From contig VZQC01000265.1 of the NCBI GenBank assembly GCA_009823505.1, positions 2,050,707 through 2,114,706 on the forward strand: 64,000 nucleotides of DNA, given 5' to 3'. How positions within the stretch are numbered: the first letter of the stretch is position 1; each line of letters begins with the position of its first letter. Shown here in pieces: positions 43,430 to 53,545 of this stretch. Below the pieces are notes generated by a model, which did not search any database, was not told the origin of the DNA, and worked only from the letters and a program-made list of their open reading frames with translations. The position numbers were made by a program, and so were the translations under genes. The DNA comes from Rhizomys pruinosus (Eukaryota; Chordata; Mammalia; Rodentia; Spalacidae).

Positions 43430-43600
43430 CTACTCTCTGGTGACATTATATAAGACAGGCACTGTGATTAACAATCAGCATCTATTAAACCCCAGCAAAT
43501 TGGAACAAAGCTCTTAAAGCAGTTGTATGAGAGCATAGGATGTAAAGGCTAGATTTGAACCCAGGAAGCTCAGATTACCTTTACAGCCCTGACCAGAATA
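43430..43600 (-). repeat. Possible MIR remnant
   Basis: GACAGGCACTGTGATTAACA and GCTAGATTTGAACCCAGGAA fit MIR/MIR3 in reverse orientation loosely. Confidence 0.35.
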
Positions 43601-44317
43601 ATGTGTACAGTCGGTCGGGCTGTGTACTGTGTACATGGACCAGCCCTGTAGATGCTACAGTGAAGCTAGGATCTGCACTCTGCTTTGTGTGAGGATCTGA
43701 GGCTGCTTGTAGGAAGTGGCAGCTATGTGTAGTTTATACCCTAGGACTGCCAGACTCAGCCCCAAGTCCCTAGAGGACGGTGCTGACCACATGCTGCTTT
43801 TGTGGTTTGTGTGACTGACTTTGTTTTTAAATTGTTGGTTTCTCCAAGCCATCCAGGAGGACAGATAAAAAGGCCAGGGCACTGAGGCTGTGGAGTCAGG
43901 TCCCGCCTTCCCCCAGCCACAGTGACTCCCCTAGTCCCCAGGAGACAGGAGAGTCTTGGGTGGGCGCCAGGATGCACATGGAGCTCACTCATGCAGCATC
44001 CCTCTTCTAGGAGCCCGGCCAGCAGCTTCAGTTGATGTTTCTTCAGAAACTGTTCACAAAAGCAGAAGATGAGAGATCTGCAAAGAGCCATAGGACCAGG
44101 TGAGCTCGCTTGGGGCTGCTGAAACTCAGAGCACCACATCGTGCTGAAGCTAAGGGGGTCTGCGGTGACAGCCATGAAAACAGTACAGAACATGCTGGAG
44201 CAGAGCGTGCTCTGCACTCGGGGCACCAGCTTGCAAAGTCACACTTTCCTGAAGGGGTTTGTTTGACAGCTGTTGTTTTCCTCATTGTTTGTTTTTTAGG
44301 ATACAAAACATAATATT
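43601..44317. other. No recognised feature
   Basis: Unique sequence. The overlapping ORFs at 43756-44226 and 44043-44327 on the minus strand are in different frames and motif-free. Confidence 0.4.
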
Positions 44318-44425
44318 TCACACACATCTATCATTTGCCTTGTCTGTATTAACCTACTACCCTCCCCACACACGTCTATCACCCGCCTTCTTCATATTAA
44401 CACACTACCCTCCCTCCTATTGGTC
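44318..44425 (+). repeat. Diverged two-copy tandem repeat, about 54 bp
   Basis: CACACACATCTATCATTTGC to ACCTACTACCCTCCCC is followed by CACACACGTCTATCACCCGC to ACACACTACCCTCCCT. Confidence 0.75.
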
Positions 44426-44599
44426 CCCCTCTGCTGTCATGTCACATACATCTGCTAAGTATACATGCGTATGTGTATGTATGTACATTTATGTTTGGAA
44501 TGTGCATGAGAAATGATAACCACATTTTTTTCTTTCCTCACTCCATTACCCTCTCTTTTTCCCCAATATGAGTGTTTAATCCATTTTGTTTGGGTTTCT

Positions 44600-44815
44600 G
44601 TCCGAGTTTCATTTCTGTTGCTCTGATGAATACCCTGACGAAGAACAGCATGGAAGAATAAAGGGTTTATTCAGCTTCCAGCTCCCGCACAGCCCATCAG
44701 GTCCAGCAAGTCAAAGCAGGAATGCAAGATGATCCCCCATAGCCAGGTTCACAGACCAACCTGCTCTAAACAGCTCCACAATTGTGGCAGGTTGGCAATT
44801 TAAAAAGTAACCATG
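44600..44815 (+). mobile_element. URR1-like hAT element
   Basis: TTTCATTTCTGTTGCTCTGA, TGAATACCCTGACGAAGAAC, AGGGTTTATTCAGCTTCCAG and CTGCTCTAAACAGCTCCACA follow the rodent URR1-type pattern. Confidence 0.5.
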
Positions 44816-44864
44816 GAGGTCTCTTTCTCTTTTTTGTGTGTTTGCATGGTTTGGGTTTTGTTAC

Positions 44865-45010
44865 TGCTATTTATTTGTTTGAAACATGGTCTCCCTGTAG
44901 ACTCAGCTGGCCTGGAACTTGCTGTGTAGACCAGGGTGGCCTTGATCTCACAGAGATTCTCCTGCCTCTGCCTCTGCAGTGCTGGGATTAAAGATGTGTG
45001 CTACAGCTGT
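44865..45010 (-). mobile_element. B1 SINE
   Basis: Reverse B1: GAAACATGGTCTCCCTGTAG, CTGGCCTGGAACTTGCTGTG, AGACCAGGGTGGCCTTGATC and GCTGGGATTAAAGATGTGTG. Confidence 0.88.
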
Positions 45011-45485
45011 TGTAGGAAGCTTTCTGTTTATGCTGAACAGGGTCCATGAGGCCCTGCTAAGAGGAATGGGAACACAGTGCCTGCTTTGTGGACACTGTGG
45101 GGAGCTGACCCCTCGGCACAGAGGCCAGCTGGCTACTTCCCATAGCCCAGCCTGAGTGGTACTTCCAACTCAGGCCCTTAGCCTGGACCCACGAGACACG
45201 TGTTCCACCCTTGGCTGTGACTTTCCACCTGCCAAGAGCCTGGACAGGGACTTCAGGCTGATGGCTGATCACATCCCTTCAGTCAATACCCACTCACAAC
45301 ACCAGCTACCCAGATTGGTGGTCCACAAAAGGGGAGCCTTTTTCCAACCCACTGGCCACCCAAATGAAATGCAGGCCTACCTTAGCCTATATGCACGCAA
45401 TAATTAATAAAAAATAATGGCTGGGAAGTCCATGATAATGTTACTATGAAATTCAAATTTATTCCTTGCTACAGCTTGCTTTTAT
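45011..45485. other. No recognised feature
   Basis: Unique sequence with motif-free ORFs on both strands. Confidence 0.4.
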
Positions 45486-45497
45486 AAAATAAATGAC

Positions 45498-45680
45498 ATG
45501 GCTGGGCGTGGTGGCACACGCCTTTAATCCTAGCACTTGGGAGGCAGAGGCAGGCGGATCTTTGTGAGTTCAAAGCTAGCCTGGTCTACAGAGCGAGTTC
45601 CAGGACAGCTGGGGCTACATGGAGACCCTGTCTTGAAAAGACAAAAAAAATAAAAATAATAAAATAAAATAAAATAAAAT
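45498..45680 (+). mobile_element. B1 SINE, young
   Basis: GGCTGGGCGTGGTGGCACAC, GAGGCAGAGGCAGGCGGATC, CTAGCCTGGTCTACAGAGCG, and an (AAAAT)n tail. The duplication AAAATAAATGAC occurs at 45486-45497 and 45681-45692. The tail repeat copies the start of this target, which probably seeded the AAAAT expansion. Confidence 0.95.
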
Positions 45681-45692
45681 AAAATAAATGAC

Positions 45693-46705
45693 GTCAGTTC
45701 CCAGAGCCAATCATAGATCCCCCAATTCTGTGCCACTGCACACCGTTGCCCCACCCAGCATCACACACCTAGGCCATGTTACTTGCTCCTCCTTGGTGAG
45801 GACAGACCATCAGCCACACAGTGCCCTGAGGCATGCCAGCTGGGAAGCTAGCCTGCAGTTCAAGCTGGGTTTCCCTACTGAAGCAGTCTCAGGTCGCCGA
45901 GTCTGGCCTTGACCTCCAGAACCTCCCACTCCTGCCTCCCTAGTTCTGGGATCCCAGGAGCCTCCTAGGCACCAACACCTGTGCTCCGCACTCCTTGTCC
46001 CAGTGAGGGCACCAGACAGCAGGCTCATCTCAATCTGAGCAAATTTTGACCCCTGGCCAAGCGGGTGAGTTATTGAACTCCCTGTCAAGGGGTTAGCGAT
46101 GACTCAGATGGGATCCTGATTGTGAATTCTGACTTCCCCTCTGTCCTGTGTGGAGAGGCTCCTCCTCCAATGCTCAGGACTTCCTGTGTAAAATGGTCAC
46201 TTCTGACCATCATGCTGAGAAGTGCACCCAGGATCCTCCGCTTGAGGCCTGGTGCGGCCCTAGTGCCCGAATCTCCATAGATGCTGTTATTCCGGAGCCT
46301 GGGAGAAAATGGGAGGAAAACTCTTCACAGCCCACGTGCGTGATTTCTGGGAACTGTATATTGTCGAGTGCACACATTTCACAGTATTTCATGATTTCAG
46401 AAGGAAGAGCTATTCTTGTACTAAAAAAAGCCACTGTGGATTTGAAAAGGGTGGCTGTTCCCACCTCCCTCTCCAGAGTCTGGGGACACTATGGTTGGGG
46501 TCCATGGAGCCGTACTTCTGTGTCCATGCCCCAAGCCCCTGACCTTCCCTGGGCTGCCCTCAGTTACTCAGCCTCCCCCTGTCTGGGGTCCTCTGTGGCT
46601 TTCCAGGCCTGGAACACAGTAGAGCCCAGGGAGGCTTGCTGAGCCACTGAGCATGCAAGTGCAACTGAGGAAGCTCCTGCTGCAGCTGGCAGTGAACAGC
46701 TCCCT

Positions 46706-46708
<3 letters not shown>
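45693..46708. other. No recognised feature
   Basis: Unique sequence. The plus ORF at 46148-46642 (164 codons) has no domain and overlaps a minus ORF. Not called as a gene. Confidence 0.4.

Positions 46709-46751
<43 letters not shown>
46709..46751 (+). repeat. Uninterrupted poly-C run of 43
   Basis: Forty-three consecutive C after CCCTCTG and before GGGATGC. Long pure C homopolymers are rare in mammalian DNA. The run may be partly an assembly or sequencing artefact in exact length. Confidence 0.95.
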
Positions 46752-46753
<2 letters not shown>

Positions 46754-47649
46754 GATGCTCTTGGCTCACATTTCCAAGTCAGGCCCTAAAAGGGAACACT
46801 GTGTTAATTGCACAACAAAACAACACATTCCAGAGTCAGGGCAGCTGACAGCTTGGGCTACCTCTCACAGGGTGGTATGCTGGCTGCTGACGCAGGGATG
46901 GCCAGGGGAAGAGACCCCAGCCTAGGTGACACATCTCCGGGGAAAGGAAATGAGTGTACCACCACGCCATGCCATCCCAACACTCAGAGCAATCAAACAA
47001 GAAAAGAGGGAGGGTCTTCACAGATGCTCAGTTAGCAAAGTGCTTACAGAGAAGACAGGGAGAGGGAGTTATTCCTGGTCTACATTGGCCCTCTATCCAC
47101 CTTTCCCCTCCAATTGCTCACTGACAATTATCTCTCTCTTGTAAAATCCACCAGAACAGCTTGCTGATGAGGGCAGTGGACACGTGGAGGCACGTGGAGG
47201 TGCGTGGGAGCACATGGAGGTGGGAGGCATGAAAAACTGCAGAGCTGCTGATCCAAGGCCCAGGGCCAGCCACGACTCTGCTCCAGTTCCCTGTTCCCTC
47301 TGCCCTAAGTTCACCCAGGGATGCTGGCCTCCCCCTGCCAAGGAAAGAGTAACAGCTGGGCTTTTACTAGAAACCTATTGGAGTATGTGTACTTCAATTT
47401 ATGAGGTGTATGGGGTGGGGCACAAAAAGAGACTGGAACACATGAATATATTTGAGGCCATACAAAGCTTGCATATTAGCTATTTTCTTGACACTAGCAA
47501 AATAGTTGTGTAAACAATTTCAAGAGGAAGATGAATTTGGCTCACAGTTTTCGAGGGCTCAGCTGTCGTGGTTTTCGGGCGGGGGTACAAGCAGGTCCCA
47601 TCACTGACACAGGAAGCAGAGCGGGAGAATGCCTGCATCCTCCCCCTTG
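46752..47649. other. No recognised feature
   Basis: Unique sequence. A short repeat of CACGTGGAGG/GCACGTGGAG lies at about 47179-47200. ORFs are motif-free. Confidence 0.4.
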
Positions 47650-47788
47650 TCTTTTGTTTTAATTTTATTTAATATGTGTAAGAATGTACTGTCTGCATGT
47701 AGGTTTGTGCACCTGTGTTGTGCAATACCACGGAGGTCAGAAGAGGGTATTAGAGTCCTCTGAAACTGGAGTTAAAGATGGTCCTCAG

Positions 47789-49960
47789 GAAACCCACAGC
47801 CAATATCATCCTAAATGGGGAAATGACAGAAACATTCCCTTTAAAGGTAGGAACTCAGCAAGGCTGCCCCCTGTCACTACTCCTCTTCAATATAGTGCTT
47901 GAAACACTTGCTAGAGCGATAAAGGAAGAAAAGGTATTAAAGGAGTACTAATTGGAAAAAAGGAAGTCAAGCTATCCCTATTTGCTGATGATATGATTGT
48001 TTACTTAAGGGATGCTAAAAAATCCACCAGAAAACTCCTAGAAATGATTAACAGCTTCAGCAAAGTGGCAGGATACAAAATTAACCTAAAAAATCAATGG
48101 GCTTTCTTATATCAAGCAACAAGCAACTGGAGAAAGAATTCAAAGAGACCTTCCCACTCACAATAGCCTCAAAAACAATCAAAATACCTGAGGACAAACC
48201 TAACCAAAGACACCAAGATCTTACAACAAAATTTTAACCTTTAAGAAAGAAATTGAGACGAGACATCAGAAGATGGAAAAACCTCTCATGCTCATGGATT
48301 GGAAAATTAACATTGTAAAAATGTCCATTTTAACCAAAACTCTTGTATAGATTTAACGCAATCCCAATCAAAATCCCGAGAGTTTTCTTCACAGGCTTGG
48401 AAGCAAAAGTTCTTCAAATTCTTGGAAAAACAAAAGACCCCCGAATAGCCAAAACAAACCCTGAGTGAAAAGAGTAAAAGGGGGATCTCTATACCAGCTT
48501 CAAACCCACTACAGGGCTATAGTCAAAAAATGGCCTGGTAACTGGCACAAAAACAGACCTGTGACCAATGGAACAAAACTGAAGACCCAAATCTGAGCAC
48601 ATAACAATTGTTCAGCCATCTTATATTTGACAAGAAGCCACAATGGAGAAAAGACAGAATCTTCAGCAAGTGGTGTTGGCAAACTGGATCACCACTTGTA
48701 GAAAAATGAATTAACCCCCTACCTCGCTCCTGTACAAAAGTGAACTCCAGATGGATCAAAGACCTCAACGTGAAACCCCAAACTCTGAAGGTGATAGAAA
48801 AAAAGTTGGCAAAAGATTACAAACATAGGCATAGGAAAAGTTCTAAATCAGACAGCAGCTGCACAAGAATTAAGGTGACAATTGACAAATGGGACCTCAT
48901 TAAACTCAAAGCTTCTGTACATCAAAAGAAACAATCAAGGAAGTGAAGAGAAGTCCCAAAGAGTGGGAGGAAACCTCACTGCAGATACATCTGACAAAGC
49001 ATTGATTTCCAGAATATATAAACTACCAAAAACAAAGAAAAAAAGAAAAATGACCCACTCAATAGATGGAGCAAATAACTGAACAGAGACTTCACAAGTG
49101 AGGAATAGAGATTGCTGAGAAGCACCTTAAGAAGTGTTCAACTCACTAATCATTAGGAAATGCAAATCAAAACCACTTTAAGATATCATCTTACTCCAAT
49201 AAGACAGACTAGGATCAAGAAAACAAATGATACCAAGTGCTGGAGAGGTTGTGGGGAAAGGGAAACATCCACTGCGGTGGGAATGTAAACTCGTACAGCC
49301 ACTATGGAAAGCAGTGTGGAGAACCCTTGGAAGACTTGGAATGAACTTGCCACCCAACCCAGCCATAACTCCTGGGCATGTACCCTCAAGACCCCCCACC
49401 ACAGAGATACATCATGATGTTTATTCAGCTCTCTTCACAATAGTAAGAGCTGAACCAACCTAAATGCCCCTCAACTGACAAGTGGATAGAGAAAATGTGG
49501 TACATCTGCACAATGGAGTTCATGCAGCAGTAAAGAAAGAGGACATCATGAGCTTTGCAGGAAAATGGCTGGAGCTAGAGGACATCATGCTGAGTGAAGT
49601 AACACAGTCCCAGAAAAACAAATGATGAATGGTATCCCTCATCTGTGGATGCTAGTGCCAATTACCTAGTTGTAAGTATTTTTTGTGTAGGGCCCCCTGA
49701 GCTTTTGTCCAAAGCAGTTGGGTGTAAAGCAAATTGGAAACAACAACAACAACAGAAAAGACTGCATCAAAGAACTGACTGAAACAGTGAACTTCTGCTC
49801 AAAACAGTCAACTTCCTCATGGAGAATATTGAGAAAGACTGAGAAAGAGATGAAAAACATGTTTGGCAGAATGCATGGGCTCTGGCAGGGTGTGGGAATG
49901 GGCGGGAACATGGATCTCGATTTGTTAAAAAAATAAAAATAAATGTATGTGGAAAAAAAA
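47789..49960 (+). mobile_element. 5'-truncated L1 inserted in the B2 (L1-C)
   Basis: 2.17 kb of plus-strand L1: the ORF2 RT region to the 3' UTR, then an A-tail. A perfect 15-bp duplication AAAGATGGTCCTCAG sits at 47774-47788 and 49961-49975. It belongs to the same family as L1-B: both share the 3' sequence around CTTCTGCTCAAAACAGTCAA and the C-terminal ORF2 block. Confidence 0.95.
47800..49200 (+). pseudogene. L1-C ORF2 3' part
   Basis: Coding remnants of ORF2 include the RT active-site region (TTTGCTGATGATATGATTGT, FADDMIV, near 47978) and C-terminal pieces such as WIKDLNVKPQTL (48740-48946) and DKWDLIKLKASVHQKKQ. Frameshifts and stops interrupt it throughout, and the 5' half is missing. 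Confidence 0.85.
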
Positions 49961-50029
49961 AAAGATGGTCCTCAGCCACCATGTGGGTGCTGGGAATTGA
50001 ACCTGGGTGCTCTGCAAAAACGGTCAGTG

Positions 50030-52015
50030 CTTTTTGTGTGGGGGGGCAATTAGTTGCTTTATTATGAGTTCTAACTCAAAAAAGAAATAAAAAATTTAAA
50101 AGGAGCTCTTTTTTTCCATTACTTCTTTATTTTTTTTTCATTTTTTAAAAAAATTTTTTTAATTAATTTTATTTATTTCTGTATGTGTATGAATGTACTG
50201 TCTGCATGCAGGTCTGTGCACCCATGTCGTGCAATGCCGCGGAGGTCAGAAGAGGGTCTCGGATTCCCCTGGAACTGGAGTTCTCCTGGAATTGGAGTCT
50301 CAGACGGTTCTTGGCCGCCATGTGGGTGCTGGGGATCGAACCCGGGTCCTCTGTAAGAGCGGTCGGCGCTCTTAACCGCTAGGCCATCTCTCCAGCCCTT
50401 TTTTTCATTTTTTAACATTAAGTAATAATTTATGAGTACAAGCATCCTTCATGTAAAACCAATTTGCAAGCCCAAACCCACATGGCTCAAGGCTCCCACC
50501 ATCCAGCTGGTGGGGGGGCTTGTGTGTATAATCATGTTGATCAAATAAGTGTCCAGACTATATTGCTGTAGTTTCACCATTCACCCCAATTGCAGCCCTT
50601 ACATTCTACCACGCCCCCTCTTCCGCAGATTGTTCCCTAGGCTTAGAAAAGGGGCACAGGTGGATGAGAAGCAAAACAGTCTACTTTCTCTGGAGTTGTT
50701 GTTTTGGACTCTGGTCAATTCTGGCTCTTTCCTTTCATGGGCTGACAGTTTATCTAGGAATAACCTTTCAATCCTACTAATGAAGCACAAGCAATTAGAT
50801 ATATAGGTATTTAAACAGTACTGTTATGGTAGGTTACTTTGGTATAGACACGGATGTTTGGATGGTATGTTAATCCACAAATTACATTTTTTCTGTAAAT
50901 TATGATAGGGTCTTACTGTGGCTTATAACATCTCCTAACCACTAGAGGATGTAAACTTTTGGCATCAGCCATGGGTTATTCCTCCAAAGAGAGAGATAAT
51001 AGCTAATTAGATTTGGGATATACAGGCATATGGCTGCCACTGCTGCACAGTATTTCCAAGCAGGTGAGGTGTAGCTGGTGCTGACGGAGGAGCCTTGCTT
51101 GACACAAGGAGACCTACACTTGCTTTATTGGTTTAGTGGCCTTTGGTAACACTCTCTGGTATTCCAGAGACCAACTGTACACTTGCAAGTGTGGTCTCAA
51201 TACATCTTTCCCATGCTTACATCAGGTCTTTGACAGCAGGGCCTTAGTGCCTCTCTTCTTGCAGGTATCCCAGTTTACAGGCAAGAAGCCTTTCCCTTTT
51301 GTGGGGGCTTGGATCCCCTGGCCAACATCTCCTTGGTAGAATAATCCATTGCTGATATCAGAGCTCTCCTATATTAATATATTTTGCTTAAGTGCATAAC
51401 TTAAGGAGACTTTAGTATTATATTTGGTTCTGAATAGAGAATAATCCTTTTCACAGTTCCTATGTCTATTAGTCAATTAAAAAAGGCAGTTTTACTGGTT
51501 TTATAAGAGATTACCTCTATAACAGTTGGCTCCAATTTACAGTTAGAGAATGATCTCATCATCATCATATTTCTCCTTGTTCTCTGGGGGGGAGGTAAGA
51601 AAGTCTCTCGTATTAAAATCTTGTGGCACCTAGAAGGTACATTTCGTTAGGACTCATTATAAATAGTTGTTACAAGTAGGATTCACAGAGGGGTTTGATG
51701 TCTGTAGCAGTCTGAGGCTTTTCTTCCTTTCAATGTTCAGATGAGCCAACCTTTCTGCTGGCACTTCCTGGTACATCCTACACAATGCAAAGCTGTATCT
51801 TTTCTTTCTCGGCCATTAAGTTGGTGACATTTTGACCTGTGGGAACATACAAATCTTTTCCCATAGTTAGTTTTAAGATTTGAATTGCAAAGTTTTTGAC
51901 AAAAAGGTTTCATACATATCTGTATCCCCCCTTTTTATTTTAGGTTTTTGTTATTTGACCCATGAGTCTCAAAAAGGCAGTTGTATTACATATTCCTATA
52001 GGCTGGAATCAAAAA
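50030..52015 (-). mobile_element. Unidentified retroposon (polyadenylated insert, about 1.7 kb net)
   Basis: It interrupts the B2 so that the B2 segment around CTCTGCAAAA..GTC.GTGCT is present on both sides (left about 50008-50031, right about 52018-52041), as a target duplication of about 20-24 bases would be. Both copies share GCAAAA where other B2s here read GCAAGA. The left edge is TTTTT; about 25-30 bases inward lies TTTATTAT, a minus-strand AATAAA. So a minus-strand poly(A) RNA was copied. The body matches no repeat I recognise and has no long ORF. It could be a processed pseudogene (3' UTR) or part of an endogenous retroelement. Confidence 0.6.
50149..50398 (-). mobile_element. B2-family SINE inside the unidentified retroposon
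   Basis: Reverse B2: TATGTGTATGAATGTACTGT, GTGCACCCATGTCGTGCAAT, CGGATTCCCCTGGAACTGGA, and a well-kept head GGCCATCTCTCCAGCCC. The duplication TTTTTTTCATTTTTTAA lies at 50132-50148 and 50399-50415. An internal short duplication (CTGGAACTGGAGT / CTGGAATTGGAGT) is present at 50271-50300. Confidence 0.95.
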
Positions 52016-52076
52016 GGTCCTCTGCAAAAGCAGTCGGTGCTCTTAACCGCTAGGTCATCTCTCCAGCCCCCCCCCC

Positions 52077-52440
52077 CTTGTCATTTGATATCATCCTGGG
52101 CCCAGCCTGTGGCACGGTGCTGCCCACATTGAGGGCAGTTCCCTTAGGGACTCCTCCCTGAAGACACCCTTTAGCTACTCCCAGACGCGGGGCTTTCCTA
52201 GTCTTCCAGGAACTTCTCAATTCAGACCAGAAGATGGTCAAGATGAAGATCAGGCCTAGAGCCTGCAGTTTCTGAGGCTCACAGTGCACCGATGACCAAA
52301 CCAAGTGCTGCAGATAAGGAAGGAAAGCCTTGCCAGACCACAGCTCCATATCTATGATTTTTTTTCTATAATCTACATGCAGTTGGCAAAAGTTATTTCC
52401 TATAGTTTTAACCATTGTTCAAATTGTTGCAGTGTGTGTG
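52077..52440. other. No recognised feature
   Basis: Unique flank right of the nested stack. Confidence 0.4.
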
Positions 52441-52449
52441 GGGGAGGGG

Positions 52450-52668
52450 TGTAGAGAATTGGCTCAGCCCTTAAGAACACTGGCTGTTCTTGCGGAGGAC
52501 CTGGGTTTGGTTCCCAGCACCTACATGGTGGCTAACAACCATCTGTACTGCAATTCCAGGGGATCTGATGTCCTCTTCTGACTTCCATGGGCATCAAATG
52601 ACACAGATGCACTTATATACATGCAGGCAATACATCATAAACATACAATAAAAATAATAAAATAAAAA
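52450..52668 (+). mobile_element. B2-family SINE
   Basis: TGTAGAGAATTGGCTCAGCC, CTGGGTTTGGTTCCCAGCAC, CATGGTGGCTAACAACCATC, and an AATAAAAATAATAAAAT-type tail. Confidence 0.88.
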
Positions 52669-52815
52669 AGGCTCAATGGACACAGGCACTTGCACACAGG
52701 CCTGGGGACCTGAGTTTGATCCTCAAAAACCTGAGAACTGACTCCTCCAAGTTGTCTTCTGCCCTCCGCACACATGTTCATGCACATACACACATACAAT
52801 AAACAGATAAATGTA
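52669..52815 (+). mobile_element. B4-family (RSINE1-like) SINE
   Basis: AAGGCTCAATGGACACAGGC, CTGGGGACCTGAGTTTGATC, GAGAACTGACTCCTCCAAGT and TGTCTTCTGCCCTCCGCACA, with a CA tail. It starts directly at the tail of the preceding B2. Confidence 0.75.
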
Positions 52816-53164
52816 AAATGTTAAGTTGATAGATATATGCATATCCATATTTATGGGGATACATATGGAAAGCCATTGTGTCACTGCCACAAGTAGAGAA
52901 GATATTTGGTTGCTTGTAGGGGGACCAACGAAAAGCAAGCTCATGAGAAGCCATTGCTGGGTCAACATCTAGCTCCACGATGCCCCTGGGCAGGCACTTG
53001 TAGCTGCTGTTCTGAATAAAGAGAGAGGGGAACAGATATTGGAGAAGCGTTAGTGCCAGGATGTCACCAGGGCATCAAGAATGAGCTCAGGGCTGATTTA
53101 TAACTCTGAGTCTTGGTTTTCTTTATACCCTGAGCCTGTATCACAGACAGTGAGGGAGAAGCAC
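52816..53164. other. No recognised feature
   Basis: Unique sequence between the SINE pair and the 43-bp array. Confidence 0.4.
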
Positions 53165-53545
53165 CCAGTCCTCTCTAGCATGCCTGTGATCTCAGTGTTC
53201 CCAACACCCAGTCCTCTCCAGCATGCCTGTGATCTCAGTGTTCCCAGCACCCAGCCCTCTCTAGCATGCCTGTGATCTCCGTGTTCCCAGCACCCAGCCC
53301 TCTCCAGCATGCCTGTGATCTCCGTGTTCCCAGCACCCAGCCCTCTCCAGCATGCCTGTGATCTCCGTGTTCCCAGCACCCAGCCCTCTCCAGCATGCCT
53401 GTGATCTCCGTGTTCCCAGTACCCAGCCCTCTCTAGCATGCCTGTGATCTCCGTGTTCCCAGCACCCAGTCCTCTCTAGCATGCCTGTGATCTCAGTGTT
53501 CCCAGCACCCAGTCCTCTCTAGCATGCCTGTGATCTCAGTGTTTC
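53165..53545 (+). repeat. 43-bp minisatellite, 9 copies
   Basis: AGCATGCCTGTGATCTC recurs at 53177, 53220, 53263, 53306, 53349, 53392, 53435, 53478 and 53521, an exact 43-bp period. CAGTCC/CAGCCC and CTCAGTG/CTCCGTG variants are sorted: the outer units carry CTCAGTG and the middle ones CTCCGTG. The minus-strand ORFs of 73 and 113 codons are artefacts of the unit. Confidence 0.95.

Larger units (their letters stand above)
47657..52070 (-). mobile_element. B2-family SINE split in three by later insertions
   Basis: The three pieces read as one reverse B2: 47657-47788 (AATGTACTGTCTGCATGTAG to AAAGATGGTCCTCAG), 49961-50029 (GGTCCTCAGCCACCATGTGG to GGTCAGTGCT) and 52016-52070 (CCTCTGCAAAAGCAGTCGGT to CATCTCTCCAGCCCC). 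The outer target duplication is CCCCCTTGTC followed by TTTTG/ATTTG, at about 47648 and 52071. Confidence 0.85.

Noticed and set aside
53098..53482. Minus-strand repeat protein (HRHAGEGWVLGTRRSQACW-like)
   Set aside because: It is produced by the 43-bp minisatellite. The unit length is not a multiple of three, so the peptide cycles through frames.
53165..53545. CRISPR array
   Set aside because: Whole units are tandem with no unique spacers, and the genome is mammalian. The same applies to the other arrays in the window.
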